Source of the DNA: an uncultured Bacteroidales bacterium
Lineage (GTDB): Bacteria > Bacteroidota > Bacteroidia > Bacteroidales > P3
NCBI GenBank assembly: GCA_900315935.1
Contig: ONBB01000017.1
Coordinates: 25,010 to 89,009, forward strand
Direction of reading: 5' to 3'
DNA: 64,000 bases
Position 1 is the first letter of the stretch; every line of letters starts with the position of its first letter. Under the pieces are notes generated by a model. It had not been told where the DNA came from, made no database searches, and worked only from the letters and a program-made list of their open reading frames with translations. Both the position numbers and the translations under genes were made by a program. This document shows positions 1-8,363 of the stretch, piece by piece.

Positions 1-329
1 CCATAAACACCCACCGACATTGGGATTGTTCTCACGATCCAGCCAGAACAAATAATACTTCCATCCAACGACCAATGTGCCGTTACGCGATATCTCGAGT
101 CTGTTTTTCCTAACAAATCGAAATATATGTAGTTTTCATTTATAGTATCCTCATATACTGTTGCAATTATATTGCTCCCAATGCTGTCTGCGTAAACATT
201 GACGAACAGATGTCGACCCAGTGTGTCAAACTCACGGTCAAAGATGGCCATGGCTGACTTCATCCCTTGAGCTGTCATGCAGAACGGAACTAACATAAAA
301 GAAGCGACGCACAATAATATTTTTTTCAT
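1..329 (-). CDS. Exported protein of unknown function, partial at left edge
   Basis: Reading on the minus strand from ATG at 329 the frame stays open to the window edge, about 109 codons. It begins with a lysine pair, a hydrophobic stretch and MTAQG, a good Sec signal peptide ending in a TAQ-type cleavage region. The start overlaps the stop of the upstream gene by four bases (ATGA, 326-329), so it is translationally coupled to it. I do not recognise the mature part. Codons before about 108 look natural (DREFDTLGRHLFVNVY). After a run of five T on the plus strand (104-108) the +1 frame (NGTLVVGWKYYLFWLDREN) looks more protein-like than the open frame, so a one-base deletion is possible. As an exported partner of a cytoplasm-made enzyme-like protein it could be an immunity protein; that is inference. 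Confidence 0.6.
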   Translation of the reverse strand, partial: MKKILLCVASFMLVPFCMTAQGMKSAMAIFDREFDTLGRHLFVNVYADSIGSNIIATVYEDTINENYIYFDLLGKTDSRYRVTAHWSLDGSIICSGWIVRTIPMSVGVY

Positions 330-1093
330 TTTGTCCTATTTAGTTTAACCATAAAGCACTTGACTGACTTCATTATCTCATTGAATTTATTCCAATCTTC
401 TCGAGTAAGCAGCAGACATCCTGTAGATACTCCGTTAAGTGGCGAGCCATCCTCAGATCTTTTCGTAATGCCAGCATAACCGCTTGCGTTAGCAGAATGT
501 ATAAAAATCCCATCTTTGTAAGGCGTACCTTTTTTTGCACCAGCTTGAGGGCTGTTATTCGGCCGCTGATCCATTTCCGGGACATTACCTCCGTTGTTTA
601 ATGCCCAGTGGGAAGATAACGCCCCTCGTTTTCCAGGAATTACATAATTCACCTTGTACTCCCCCTCATGGATTGCACCAAAAGTTGCGAAATCACTCCC
701 CATAGTATATCCCACCATACAATAGGTATGCCCATCCGGAGCATATAACCTTACTTCTGCATTTATTGCATCTTCTGCATCCAGATAACCATCATAGTGT
801 ACACCATCAAAAGGGGAACCGTCTTTTTTTGTTTTTCTCCCAAGATGTTCATTCCGACTTCCTCGAAAAACCATATATGCTGTTCCCTTGTATTCTCCTT
901 GTATGTTTTTCTCCTTTATTTCATCTTCAGACAACCACTCCAAGTTTCCAAACGATGTTTCGTACCATCCATTTTTTTCTGCAGCTTGGGGCGAATTTAT
1001 AGCTGTATTCAACACCACAGATGCAGAATCCGTCAGCACTGAAGTATCGGTAACAACAGACATCTGCTGTCGCCAGTATTCGATGGCATTCAT
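326..1093 (-). CDS. YkuD-like (L,D-transpeptidase-type) SxGC protein without signal peptide
   Basis: 255 aa. The C-terminal third holds IFIHSANASGYAG followed about 20 residues later by GVSTGCLLLTREDW. A His followed by SxGC is the catalytic layout of YkuD-type L,D-transpeptidases and related cysteine peptidases, so an activity on peptidoglycan peptides is plausible. There is no signal peptide or membrane segment, which is unlike housekeeping L,D-transpeptidases and is more like a phage- or secretion-delivered enzyme. The start overlaps the stop of the 560-aa gene (ATGA, 1090-1093), and its own stop overlaps the start of the exported protein gene (326-329). The region is AT-richer than the core of the window. 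The family assignment is by motif only. Confidence 0.55.
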   Translation of the reverse strand: MNAIEYWRQQMSVVTDTSVLTDSASVVLNTAINSPQAAEKNGWYETSFGNLEWLSEDEIKEKNIQGEYKGTAYMVFRGSRNEHLGRKTKKDGSPFDGVHYDGYLDAEDAINAEVRLYAPDGHTYCMVGYTMGSDFATFGAIHEGEYKVNYVIPGKRGALSSHWALNNGGNVPEMDQRPNNSPQAGAKKGTPYKDGIFIHSANASGYAGITKRSEDGSPLNGVSTGCLLLTREDWNKFNEIMKSVKCFMVKLNRTK

Positions 1094-2772
1094 GATTGGG
1101 AGCCTATAGTGTTAGCATGCGGAGTCTCAAACGACGTTCCGTATACGGACTTGATAAGTTCGGCTCGCAGAGCGGGGTCATCTATGCTGCGAATCAACTC
1201 TATCTTTTGAATCTGCTCTAGATTCTTGAGGTACTCGCCGATGGCTACCGCGTTTTGGGCTCGTTGGTTGAAGCAGTCAAGTGCCTCGCCCTGCCCCATC
1301 AGGGCATCCGCTATCACACTGTCGGTACGGAGTGTGTTGACTTGCACCTGGAGGATTACTCCGGGGACTACGAACTCCTTGTCGTCAACATGGATGTATT
1401 TGTCTGTCGCCCGACAGGTCCAAAACACATCCTTGTTTCCCGCAGGAGACTGTACCTCCTCCAAGAACTGGACACAATCCTCAGGTTTTTTCTTATAATT
1501 CATCACCTGTGCATAGTTCTCCCATATCTGGTTCTTGACCTCGTTCCGGAACTCGTCCTTGTCTATAACATCCGCCAGCAGGTTGTCAATATCCTCGATG
1601 TCCACAACCCGGGTGGACTCGGGATAGCCGTTGCTGTAGGCGATACGAATGTTGGCTAAATAGGTGATACTGACATACTCCTGCAACAATTGGCGGAAAA
1701 CGAAATTCAGCACCCGGCTCTTGTTGATATTTTCTATCTCGCGGACAGTGGTGTTCTCTTCGCCTTCTTCTACGGTCTCGGTGGACGAGGTGTTGATTTC
1801 CACATTGCGGGCGGAGTTGCTTTGCTCGCAGTGCTTTCCCAAAGCACGGTTCAGAGCTCGACTGTTGGAGGAGCGGCTCGAGGAATAGCCGCCGCTAACA
1901 CCTATTGAGAGAGGCAGGCAACTCAATACTCCTGACACGCTGGCGCTGACGCTGGCGGATTTTTCCGAGGATGCACTGTTTTCCTCCTCCATTAGGCTTT
2001 CCATCTCGTCCACGCTGCCTTGGCTGAAACTGTCAAGCAGATTCTCTGCCTGCGACCTCGTTGTGGTGCTGTTTTTGTAGGTCTTAACCGTGATGGTGGT
2101 CTTCTCTCCTGGCAGAAGAGAGAATGTCTGAAGTGCCTTTCCTGCTCCGTATTTACCAAGGAACGAGGTGGTTTTATATTCCTCTATAACAAACAGTCCA
2201 GGTATAGGATCGGTAGGCGGTGTTACCAGTCTAACTTCTGTGCCATAGCCATTCAGCTTCTTGACAGCGACAGGAATCCTTCTGCTCGCGAGCAACTGTT
2301 TCAACTGCACCTCGTTGAAGCAGGTCTCTTTCATGACAACCAGCGGTTGTCGTCCATCCTCCCCTTTGCCCTTGAGTTCCCCTTCCGGGACAGACAGGGT
2401 GGCCACCTGCATCAACTCCTCGGATCCTGTCTTCAGGCTGCGACGCAATCTTTTGGCATTCAGCGCGGGGACAAAGTCGTTGACTCCCAGCTGTACGCTC
2501 TCGCTGAACTGCTGCGCAACCAGTTCGGGCGACTGGCTCAGCACGCTGTTCTCCGGTACCTCAAAACACTTGGAAGAAAAGAAACTTTCAGGAACACTCA
2601 TCTTGATGCTACCGTAAGTGCTGAACGATGAACTTTGGGGAAGGTTGTAGTCCAGTCCCGGGGCTTCGCCCTCTCCCATGTCAACCAACGGCTTGTTCTT
2701 CAAGCAACTTTCGGAATTGAGATTCTCCTTGAGAATTTCCAAATTCCTGATACTGTCTATAAAATCATTCAT
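1090..2772 (-). CDS. Uncharacterised 560-aa protein heading an AT-rich three-gene operon
   Basis: I do not recognise this protein with certainty. It has no signal peptide. Visible parts are: an N-terminal region with no obvious repeats (1-150); a central stretch around 200-235 containing FLGKYGAGKALQTFSLLPGE and TTITVKTYKNS; a Ser/Ala-rich low-complexity part at about 255-320; a Glu/Asn/Thr-rich part; then a helical-looking segment NKSRVLNFVFRQLLQEYVS near 350 and a charged C-terminal half. The plain LPGE-type core followed by a large helical region suggests a structural or delivery component, but no catalytic motif is seen. It is the first gene of the ATGA-coupled operon with the SxGC protein and the exported protein. 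Confidence 0.5.
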   Translation of the reverse strand: MNDFIDSIRNLEILKENLNSESCLKNKPLVDMGEGEAPGLDYNLPQSSSFSTYGSIKMSVPESFFSSKCFEVPENSVLSQSPELVAQQFSESVQLGVNDFVPALNAKRLRRSLKTGSEELMQVATLSVPEGELKGKGEDGRQPLVVMKETCFNEVQLKQLLASRRIPVAVKKLNGYGTEVRLVTPPTDPIPGLFVIEEYKTTSFLGKYGAGKALQTFSLLPGEKTTITVKTYKNSTTTRSQAENLLDSFSQGSVDEMESLMEEENSASSEKSASVSASVSGVLSCLPLSIGVSGGYSSSRSSNSRALNRALGKHCEQSNSARNVEINTSSTETVEEGEENTTVREIENINKSRVLNFVFRQLLQEYVSITYLANIRIAYSNGYPESTRVVDIEDIDNLLADVIDKDEFRNEVKNQIWENYAQVMNYKKKPEDCVQFLEEVQSPAGNKDVFWTCRATDKYIHVDDKEFVVPGVILQVQVNTLRTDSVIADALMGQGEALDCFNQRAQNAVAIGEYLKNLEQIQKIELIRSIDDPALRAELIKSVYGTSFETPHANTIGSQS

Positions 2773-2989
2773 ATACAGTTACAAATTAGTTTATAAATAA
2801 CGCCCAACGGGGCGGTTTAGTATGCCGAGCGGAAGAAATATTTCCCCGAAAATTTTCCGACAAAAAGCCGAAAAAAGGCCATTTTTCGCCCATACACAAC
2901 AGCCTGATAAACAGTGGCGAAGAGACACCTTCTTCTTCCCCTCTTCTTCCTCTCTTAATCCACTGCAAGGGGGCACCCCGGGAGGGGGT
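2773..2989. other. Intergenic region upstream of the 560-aa gene
   Basis: About 220 nt without a convincing gene. Close to 2781-2788 the minus strand reads TAATTTGT, a weak match to the Bacteroidota -7 element for the 560-aa gene. The rest holds the AT-rich end of the accessory block followed by a sharp return to GC-rich sequence with polypyrimidine tracts near 2930-2960. Confidence 0.3.
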
Positions 2990-3028
2990 AAAAAGGGCCG
3001 AGGCTCCCGTGGAGGGGAGCCTCGGCCC
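2990..3028 (-). terminator. Intrinsic terminator of the T9SS protein gene
   Basis: Perfect 14-bp stem (2995-3008 with 3015-3028, GGGCCGAGGCTCCC arm) and a six-base loop, followed on the minus strand by TTTTTACC. It lies 20 nt past the stop codon at 3048. Confidence 0.85.
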
Positions 3029-3047
3029 GAAGAGTTGTCGTGCCGGA

Positions 3048-6000
3048 CTAGCGGACGACGGCGACGCGCTTGGCGGCGGCGTTGCCAACCTTGACGAGGT
3101 AGACACCGGCGGTGTTGACGGTGAATTCCACGGTGGCGGCAGCAGCCTGGCGGGCCAGGACACGGCCATTGACGTCATAGAGGTAGATGTCGCTTTCGGC
3201 GCCACGAACCACGATGCGGTTGTCGACGGCGATGACTTCAACCTCGGCCTGTTCGGCATCCTCGATACCGACGGGGACGGCCTCGAAGATAGCGGTAACG
3301 GTTACATCAGCGGTAACGATGATATCGCGGTAGGGCGTGGTGTTACCATCATCCCAGCGGACGAAGCGGTAGCCCTGGTTGGCCTGGGCGGTAAGGGTTG
3401 CGGTATCGCCGGCGGCATAGTAGCCACCGCCGAGGACGTAGCCCATGGCATCGTCGTTGGCAAGACCGGTAACGAGGAAGAGTTCCTCCTCGACGGTGGT
3501 CTCGGCGAAGACGGCGACGAGCGAGATGCTGGCGGTAACGGTGAAGGTGTAGGTAGCCTCGGTGCTCACGGTGTCGTTGCCGACCATCCAGGCGACGAAC
3601 TCGTAGCCTTCGTTGGCAGTAGCGGTAACGGTGAACTCATCGGCCTCCATCACGTTGTGGATGCCCATCGGGTCGACGGTGCCCATGACGGTGCTGCGGG
3701 TGCTCACGCTGACAACAAACTGGTTGGGCACAAAGAGCTCGAAGTTGGCGGTGAGAACGATGTCCTCGGTAACAGTGATGACGAGGGTGTCGGAGGTGGT
3801 GCCATTGCTCCAGCCGGTGAAGACATAGCCCTCAGCGGGGATGGCGACGAGAGTGATGACGCTGTCGGCCACAACCGGCTCGGTCGGCACACCGGCGACG
3901 GTGCCCATGGTGGCATCGTAGATTACGCTGACGGTGTAGGTGCCGGCGGCATTGGCCTCGAAGGTAGCGGTCAAGGTGGTGTCGCTCACCACAGTGATGA
4001 CGATAGTGGGCTCGGTGGCACCGTTGCTCCAGCTGACAAAGTGGAAGCCGGTGGCGGGCACAGCGGTGAGGCTGAGCTCGGTGCCGTGGTCGACGGCCTC
4101 GGCGGGCACGCCGCTGACAGAACCACTGGCATCGGGGGTAACCATGGCGGCAACGATGTACTGGTTGATGGCGAAGGTGGCGGTCAGGGAGGTGTCGCCC
4201 TCGACGGTAACCTCGATGGCCTCGGTGGTCTCGCCGGTGCTCCACTCAACGAAGTGGTAACCTTCGGCGGCCACAGCGGTGAGGGTAACGATGGAACCGT
4301 AGTCGACAGCCTCGGTGGGCACGCCTTCGACGGAGCCAGCCTCGGCAGGAGCGGCGATGGCGCTGACTGTGTGCTGGTCGATGGCGAAGAGGGCGGTCAG
4401 GGTGGTGTCGCTGACGACGGTAACGTTGATGGTGGCGGTGGTATCGCCAGTGCTCCACTCAACGAAGTGGTAGTGTTCGGCAGCCACGGCGGTCAGGGTA
4501 ACCACGCTGGCGGAGTCGACTGCATCGGTGGGGATGCCCTCGACGGTACCCATGGTGGCATCGAAGTCAACGCTGACGGTGAAGGTACCGGCGATGTTGG
4601 CCTCGAAGACGGCGGTCAGAGTAGTGTCGCTGATGGCGGTGAAGGTGAAGGGGTTCTCCATGCTGACGGTGTCGGTACCGGCGAGCCAGGCCAGGAAGTG
4701 GTAGCCAACCTCGGGCACAGCGGTGAGGGTTACCTCGGTGCCGTAGTCGACAGCCTCGGCAGGAACACCATTGACGGTGCCGGCCTCAGCGGGCATGGCG
4801 GTGGCGGCGACGGTGTACTGGTTGATGGCGAAGGTGGCGGTCAGCGTGGTGTCGGCGACGGCCACAATCTGGATGGTGTCAGTGGTTTCGCCGTTGCTCC
4901 AGGAGACAAAGTGGTGGCCGGTGGCCGGGGTGGCCACGAGGGTAACGGTGGTGCCGTCAGGCACGACGGTGTCGCCGGTTGCGGTGCCCATGGCGGCGTC
5001 ATTGACAGCGGTAGCCACGGTTACGTCGAAGTTCTCGAAGGGAGTGGTGAAGGGCCACTTGGTCCAGCGGCTCTGCTCGGTTTCGGAGCAGGCGGCGCGG
5101 AGGTAGAAGGTGTAGTTGGTGTCGCGCAGCAGCTCGGTCAGGGCGACGCTGTTGGTATTGACATTCTGCATCTGGGCCTCGAGCTCGCTGTCGGTGAGGG
5201 TGTCGCAGTTGCTGATGACATACTGCCAGGAGCTTTCCTGGTTGCCGGGAATCCAGGTGATGTCGGCGGTGAAGCCGGTAACGGAGGTCTGATAGACGGT
5301 GGTTACATCGTAGCAGGAGCTCTCGTCGGTGGTGTGGAAAGCGATGGCGGGCAGGAAGTTCTCGATGGTGCCGGCGGCGGTGGCATAGCTGTCGCCATGA
5401 ACTCTGCGGCTGGCGCTGGGTCTTTGCTCACCAGCGAAATTGCAGCTGCTGTAGCCGACTGCCACAGGCAGCTCGAAGGCTACCAGCAGGTTGCCGCCGG
5501 TGTAGGTGAAGGGAGCATCGAAGGTGATCCGCATACCGTCGGCCATCGAGGCGCAGAGGGTGCCGGTGTAGACGGTGGTGGTGGCGGTGAGGTCCCAGCC
5601 AGTGGCCAGGTCGGTGGCTTCCGTCATGGCGATGGAGACGGTGAACTGACCGTTCTCCCAGGTGCCAGAGGTGCCGGTGCTGCCGCCGTTAACCACGGTG
5701 TATTCAATACCGGTGATGGTCTTGCCTACAAGGTCGGTGAGCATGGAGGCGGGGTAGATGGACTGGCTGCGCTGCGGATCGTCGCAGTAGGTGCCATAGA
5801 CAGGTACATAGCTGTTATTTCCGTCACGCTCACCCACGGAGGTGGGGTTGCCCGGGTCGACGGCGGTGCGGACGCTGTCGAGGCGGACAGTGTCGCTGGT
5901 GAGGCCAGTGGCAGCGTCGAAAGCGCAGACGTAGATGTCGTAGGCAGTGTCAGCGAGGAGGCCGGTGAAGATGTTATAGCCCATGAGCGGGGCGCTGTTG

Positions 6001-8363
6001 CCGATGGTGGTCTCGACGGTGATCCATTCAGCAGGCTGTTCGCCGTGGAGGGCGATGGCGGCGCGCCAGGCGGTCTCGTCGGCAAAGTTGGCTTCGTCAC
6101 GGACCCAAGAGGCGGTCAGGGCATTGTGAGCCTCGTCGTTGGTGGCCAGCGAGACAGGAGCAGGCATGGCGACAGGCGTAATAACGCTGTCGACCGGGCT
6201 CCAAGGCGAGCTGCAGCTCTCGGTGGGGCAGACATTCTGCACATATATATAATAGGTAGTGGCGCTGGCCAGGTTGTCGAGGTCGATGACGGTGGTCTCG
6301 ATGCCGGTAGCGGTAGCTGTGGCGGAAGCGAGGTCAGCCTCGGAGAGGAGGGTGGTGCTGAGGATGTAGCTGAAATTGTCGGCCTGGCCGAGGTCGGCAC
6401 CGGTATTGGTGAGAACGACCTGGGCGGTGTGCTTGCCGGTAACGGTAACACTGACGATTTCAGGCACGCGGCAGGTGGGGAAGGTACGGAACTGATAGGT
6501 AGCCCAGCCGGAGGTGCCTTCGGGGTGCTCGTTGCCGTTGCAGAGGGTCTTGATGTAGACGTAGTAGTCCTGGTCGGGGGTGAGGCCGGTGGCGTTGTAG
6601 CTGACGGCATCGGCGGCGAGGGTCACGGAGGTGGCGGCGTCGAGGTCGGCGGCATCGATTTCAGTGGTGCTGACGATAATCTGGTTGCCCACGCAGTAGT
6701 CGGCATTGGCAGCGTTCCAGACAATCTTGGCACTGGTGTTGGTTATGGAGTCGGCCGAGATGGAAGTCACCTCGGGGCAGGCGTTGGCGGGATTGCAGTA
6801 GCCAAGGCTCATAACCACACGGCTTTGAACATAGTCCTTACTGCCTGTGTAGGAGGCGAGATCATTGATGTCGGGGTTCTGGGAATCGCTGTACCAGTAG
6901 AGTGACTTGTAGCCTGTGCAGGTGGAGGTGCGGAAGGTCTGAGACGATGTACCATCGCTTCCACTGTTGTCATCGATGATGATCATGAGGTTGGAGGTTC
7001 CATCGTAGGAATAGGGGGTGCTAAGGGTGAGCACATTCCAACCTTGGGTGAAGCTGGCGAAGCTACCGCTGTATACCATCACTGCGTTGGTAGCATCGAG
7101 CGGTTCGAAGTCGGAGTTGGAGGAGAAGGTCGACTTGGTGGTGGGTTGGATGTAGATGGTGATGTCGGTCTTGGTGGAAGGCGCACTCGTGGCGGCATAG
7201 TAGTAACTGAGGCTGGTGAAGGTGTGTGCTCCGTTCAATTCCGCTGCATCGATGATGGTCTCTGAGAACGAGTTTTTGTAGTAAGTAGCGACGGGGTAGT
7301 AATAGGAGGTGCCGCCGACGGTGGGGTTGCCGATGACCACCTCTTCGCAGGCGGAGAGGCCCAGGGTCATGACGGCTTGCTGGAGCCAAGTGGTGTCGCA
7401 GGCACCCTTTGCATAGATATAGTACTGGGTTTCGCGGGCGAGACCTTCGAAGGTGTACTCGCGAGCGTTGTTGACCACGGTATAGCTGGCGGCGGCCAGG
7501 GCTTCGGCATCAAGCTGGGTTTCGCTGATGAGGACGTGGAACTCGGTTACGAGGGTGTCGGGGCAGTCCCAAGTGGCAGTGATGCGGATGCGCTCGGGAG
7601 CAGTCTGGAGGTTGCGGGCGGCAACGCAGGCCTCGGTCTCGAGGGTGAGGATGTAGTCGGTGTAGATGGCACGGTCCTCGGCCTTGATGCGGAGGGTGGT
7701 CGGGGTGCTCATCTGGAGGTAGTTCTTGATGGAGTAGCTGGTGACCTGGCAGGTGAAGGAGCCGTCGGCGGCGGTGTCGATGAAGACGGCGGCGCCGGTG
7801 TTGACCGTCCAAGTGAGGGTCATGTCGGAGCTCACATTGTCGGTGTACCAGACTGGGGCGTTGATGAAGTAGGGCTCGGCGAGGGTGTCCATGACGGGGG
7901 CCTCGCGGCGAGCGTTGCCGGTGAGGTTGAAGGCGGTCATGCGGCAGCCGGAGCGGAGGGTGCGGCTGCTGACAGTGACGGCGCGGCTGCTGTCGGTGTC
8001 GGAGCAGAGGGCGCGGAGGGTGAAGTTGTAGGTGGTGTTTTCCGGAAGGGCGGAGAAGGTGTGGGTGGTGTCGGTGGTAGTGGTGTAGCTGAGGGTGTCG
8101 GAGCCCTGGATGCAGAGGATGCTGTAGGTGGCGCCGTTGTTGGTGGTGTCGCTCCAGTTCAGGGTGATGCTGCTGGTGGTGGCTTCGACAACCAGACCTC
8201 TAGGCTTGGCACAGGTGGGGGCGAGGGCTACACTGAAGTTATCCATGTAAGTGGCAGAGCCATACTTGCTCTCGCCGCGGAGAATGATGTAGCACGTGCC
8301 GCTGGTGATGGGGATAGGAAACTCGTAGGTGTACCATCCCGTGGCGCTTTCGGCCTGAACCAC
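3048..8363 (-). CDS. Giant T9SS-secreted protein, C-terminal part (frameshifted from 8228-9595)
   Basis: The frame carries several fibronectin type III-like modules (for example TSSITLNWSDTTNNGATYSI and the APVS..NAL.ASWVRDEANF block), a second adhesin-like module matching the N-terminal part (SIYPASMLTDLVGKTITG), then eight divergent InlB-type B-repeats, and ends with a type IX secretion sorting domain (IYLYDVNGRVLARQ ... VYLVKVGNAAAKRVAVVR). It starts on a GTG inside a sequence that continues the N-terminal ORF in another frame, so it is not an independent gene. Known members of this type are exported through the outer membrane by T9SS and then anchored or released; adhesion or glycan binding is the usual guess. 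About 1771 aa here, and roughly 2180 aa if joined to the upstream part. Confidence 0.85.
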   Translation of the reverse strand: MVQAESATGWYTYEFPIPITSGTCYIILRGESKYGSATYMDNFSVALAPTCAKPRGLVVEATTSSITLNWSDTTNNGATYSILCIQGSDTLSYTTTTDTTHTFSALPENTTYNFTLRALCSDTDSSRAVTVSSRTLRSGCRMTAFNLTGNARREAPVMDTLAEPYFINAPVWYTDNVSSDMTLTWTVNTGAAVFIDTAADGSFTCQVTSYSIKNYLQMSTPTTLRIKAEDRAIYTDYILTLETEACVAARNLQTAPERIRITATWDCPDTLVTEFHVLISETQLDAEALAAASYTVVNNAREYTFEGLARETQYYIYAKGACDTTWLQQAVMTLGLSACEEVVIGNPTVGGTSYYYPVATYYKNSFSETIIDAAELNGAHTFTSLSYYYAATSAPSTKTDITIYIQPTTKSTFSSNSDFEPLDATNAVMVYSGSFASFTQGWNVLTLSTPYSYDGTSNLMIIIDDNSGSDGTSSQTFRTSTCTGYKSLYWYSDSQNPDINDLASYTGSKDYVQSRVVMSLGYCNPANACPEVTSISADSITNTSAKIVWNAANADYCVGNQIIVSTTEIDAADLDAATSVTLAADAVSYNATGLTPDQDYYVYIKTLCNGNEHPEGTSGWATYQFRTFPTCRVPEIVSVTVTGKHTAQVVLTNTGADLGQADNFSYILSTTLLSEADLASATATATGIETTVIDLDNLASATTYYIYVQNVCPTESCSSPWSPVDSVITPVAMPAPVSLATNDEAHNALTASWVRDEANFADETAWRAAIALHGEQPAEWITVETTIGNSAPLMGYNIFTGLLADTAYDIYVCAFDAATGLTSDTVRLDSVRTAVDPGNPTSVGERDGNNSYVPVYGTYCDDPQRSQSIYPASMLTDLVGKTITGIEYTVVNGGSTGTSGTWENGQFTVSIAMTEATDLATGWDLTATTTVYTGTLCASMADGMRITFDAPFTYTGGNLLVAFELPVAVGYSSCNFAGEQRPSASRRVHGDSYATAAGTIENFLPAIAFHTTDESSCYDVTTVYQTSVTGFTADITWIPGNQESSWQYVISNCDTLTDSELEAQMQNVNTNSVALTELLRDTNYTFYLRAACSETEQSRWTKWPFTTPFENFDVTVATAVNDAAMGTATGDTVVPDGTTVTLVATPATGHHFVSWSNGETTDTIQIVAVADTTLTATFAINQYTVAATAMPAEAGTVNGVPAEAVDYGTEVTLTAVPEVGYHFLAWLAGTDTVSMENPFTFTAISDTTLTAVFEANIAGTFTVSVDFDATMGTVEGIPTDAVDSASVVTLTAVAAEHYHFVEWSTGDTTATINVTVVSDTTLTALFAIDQHTVSAIAAPAEAGSVEGVPTEAVDYGSIVTLTAVAAEGYHFVEWSTGETTEAIEVTVEGDTSLTATFAINQYIVAAMVTPDASGSVSGVPAEAVDHGTELSLTAVPATGFHFVSWSNGATEPTIVITVVSDTTLTATFEANAAGTYTVSVIYDATMGTVAGVPTEPVVADSVITLVAIPAEGYVFTGWSNGTTSDTLVITVTEDIVLTANFELFVPNQFVVSVSTRSTVMGTVDPMGIHNVMEADEFTVTATANEGYEFVAWMVGNDTVSTEATYTFTVTASISLVAVFAETTVEEELFLVTGLANDDAMGYVLGGGYYAAGDTATLTAQANQGYRFVRWDDGNTTPYRDIIVTADVTVTAIFEAVPVGIEDAEQAEVEVIAVDNRIVVRGAESDIYLYDVNGRVLARQAAAATVEFTVNTAGVYLVKVGNAAAKRVAVVR
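3270..5045 (-). repeat. Eight tandem divergent InlB-type B-repeats (about 70 codons each)
   Basis: Within the T9SS protein, eight modules share the pattern GTV-x-G-VP-x-(E/D)AV, VTLTA-P-GYHFVEW, TT-x-I-VTVVSDTTLTATF. The fourth and fifth end with an identical TFAINQ/TFEAN type link, and modules 3 and 4 are the closest pair. Such repeats form elongated stalks on surface proteins, and recombination between them could vary stalk length. Confidence 0.75.

Noticed and set aside
1-2772. Contractile injection (eCIS/tailocin) component for the 560-aa protein
   Set aside because: Its plain core and context made me think of it, but no sheath, tube, baseplate or AAA gene is in the window, so the assignment is not supported.
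3270-5045. CRISPR array in the repeated region
   Set aside because: Repeats are about 210 nt, degenerate and in frame as protein modules; no short repeats with unique spacers.
3009-6905. 1298-codon open frame on the plus strand opposite the T9SS repeats
   Set aside because: It is Gly/Asp/Val-rich with no start context and arises because the GC-rich antisense of repeated ITVTSDTT codons lacks stops. The true gene is on the minus strand.
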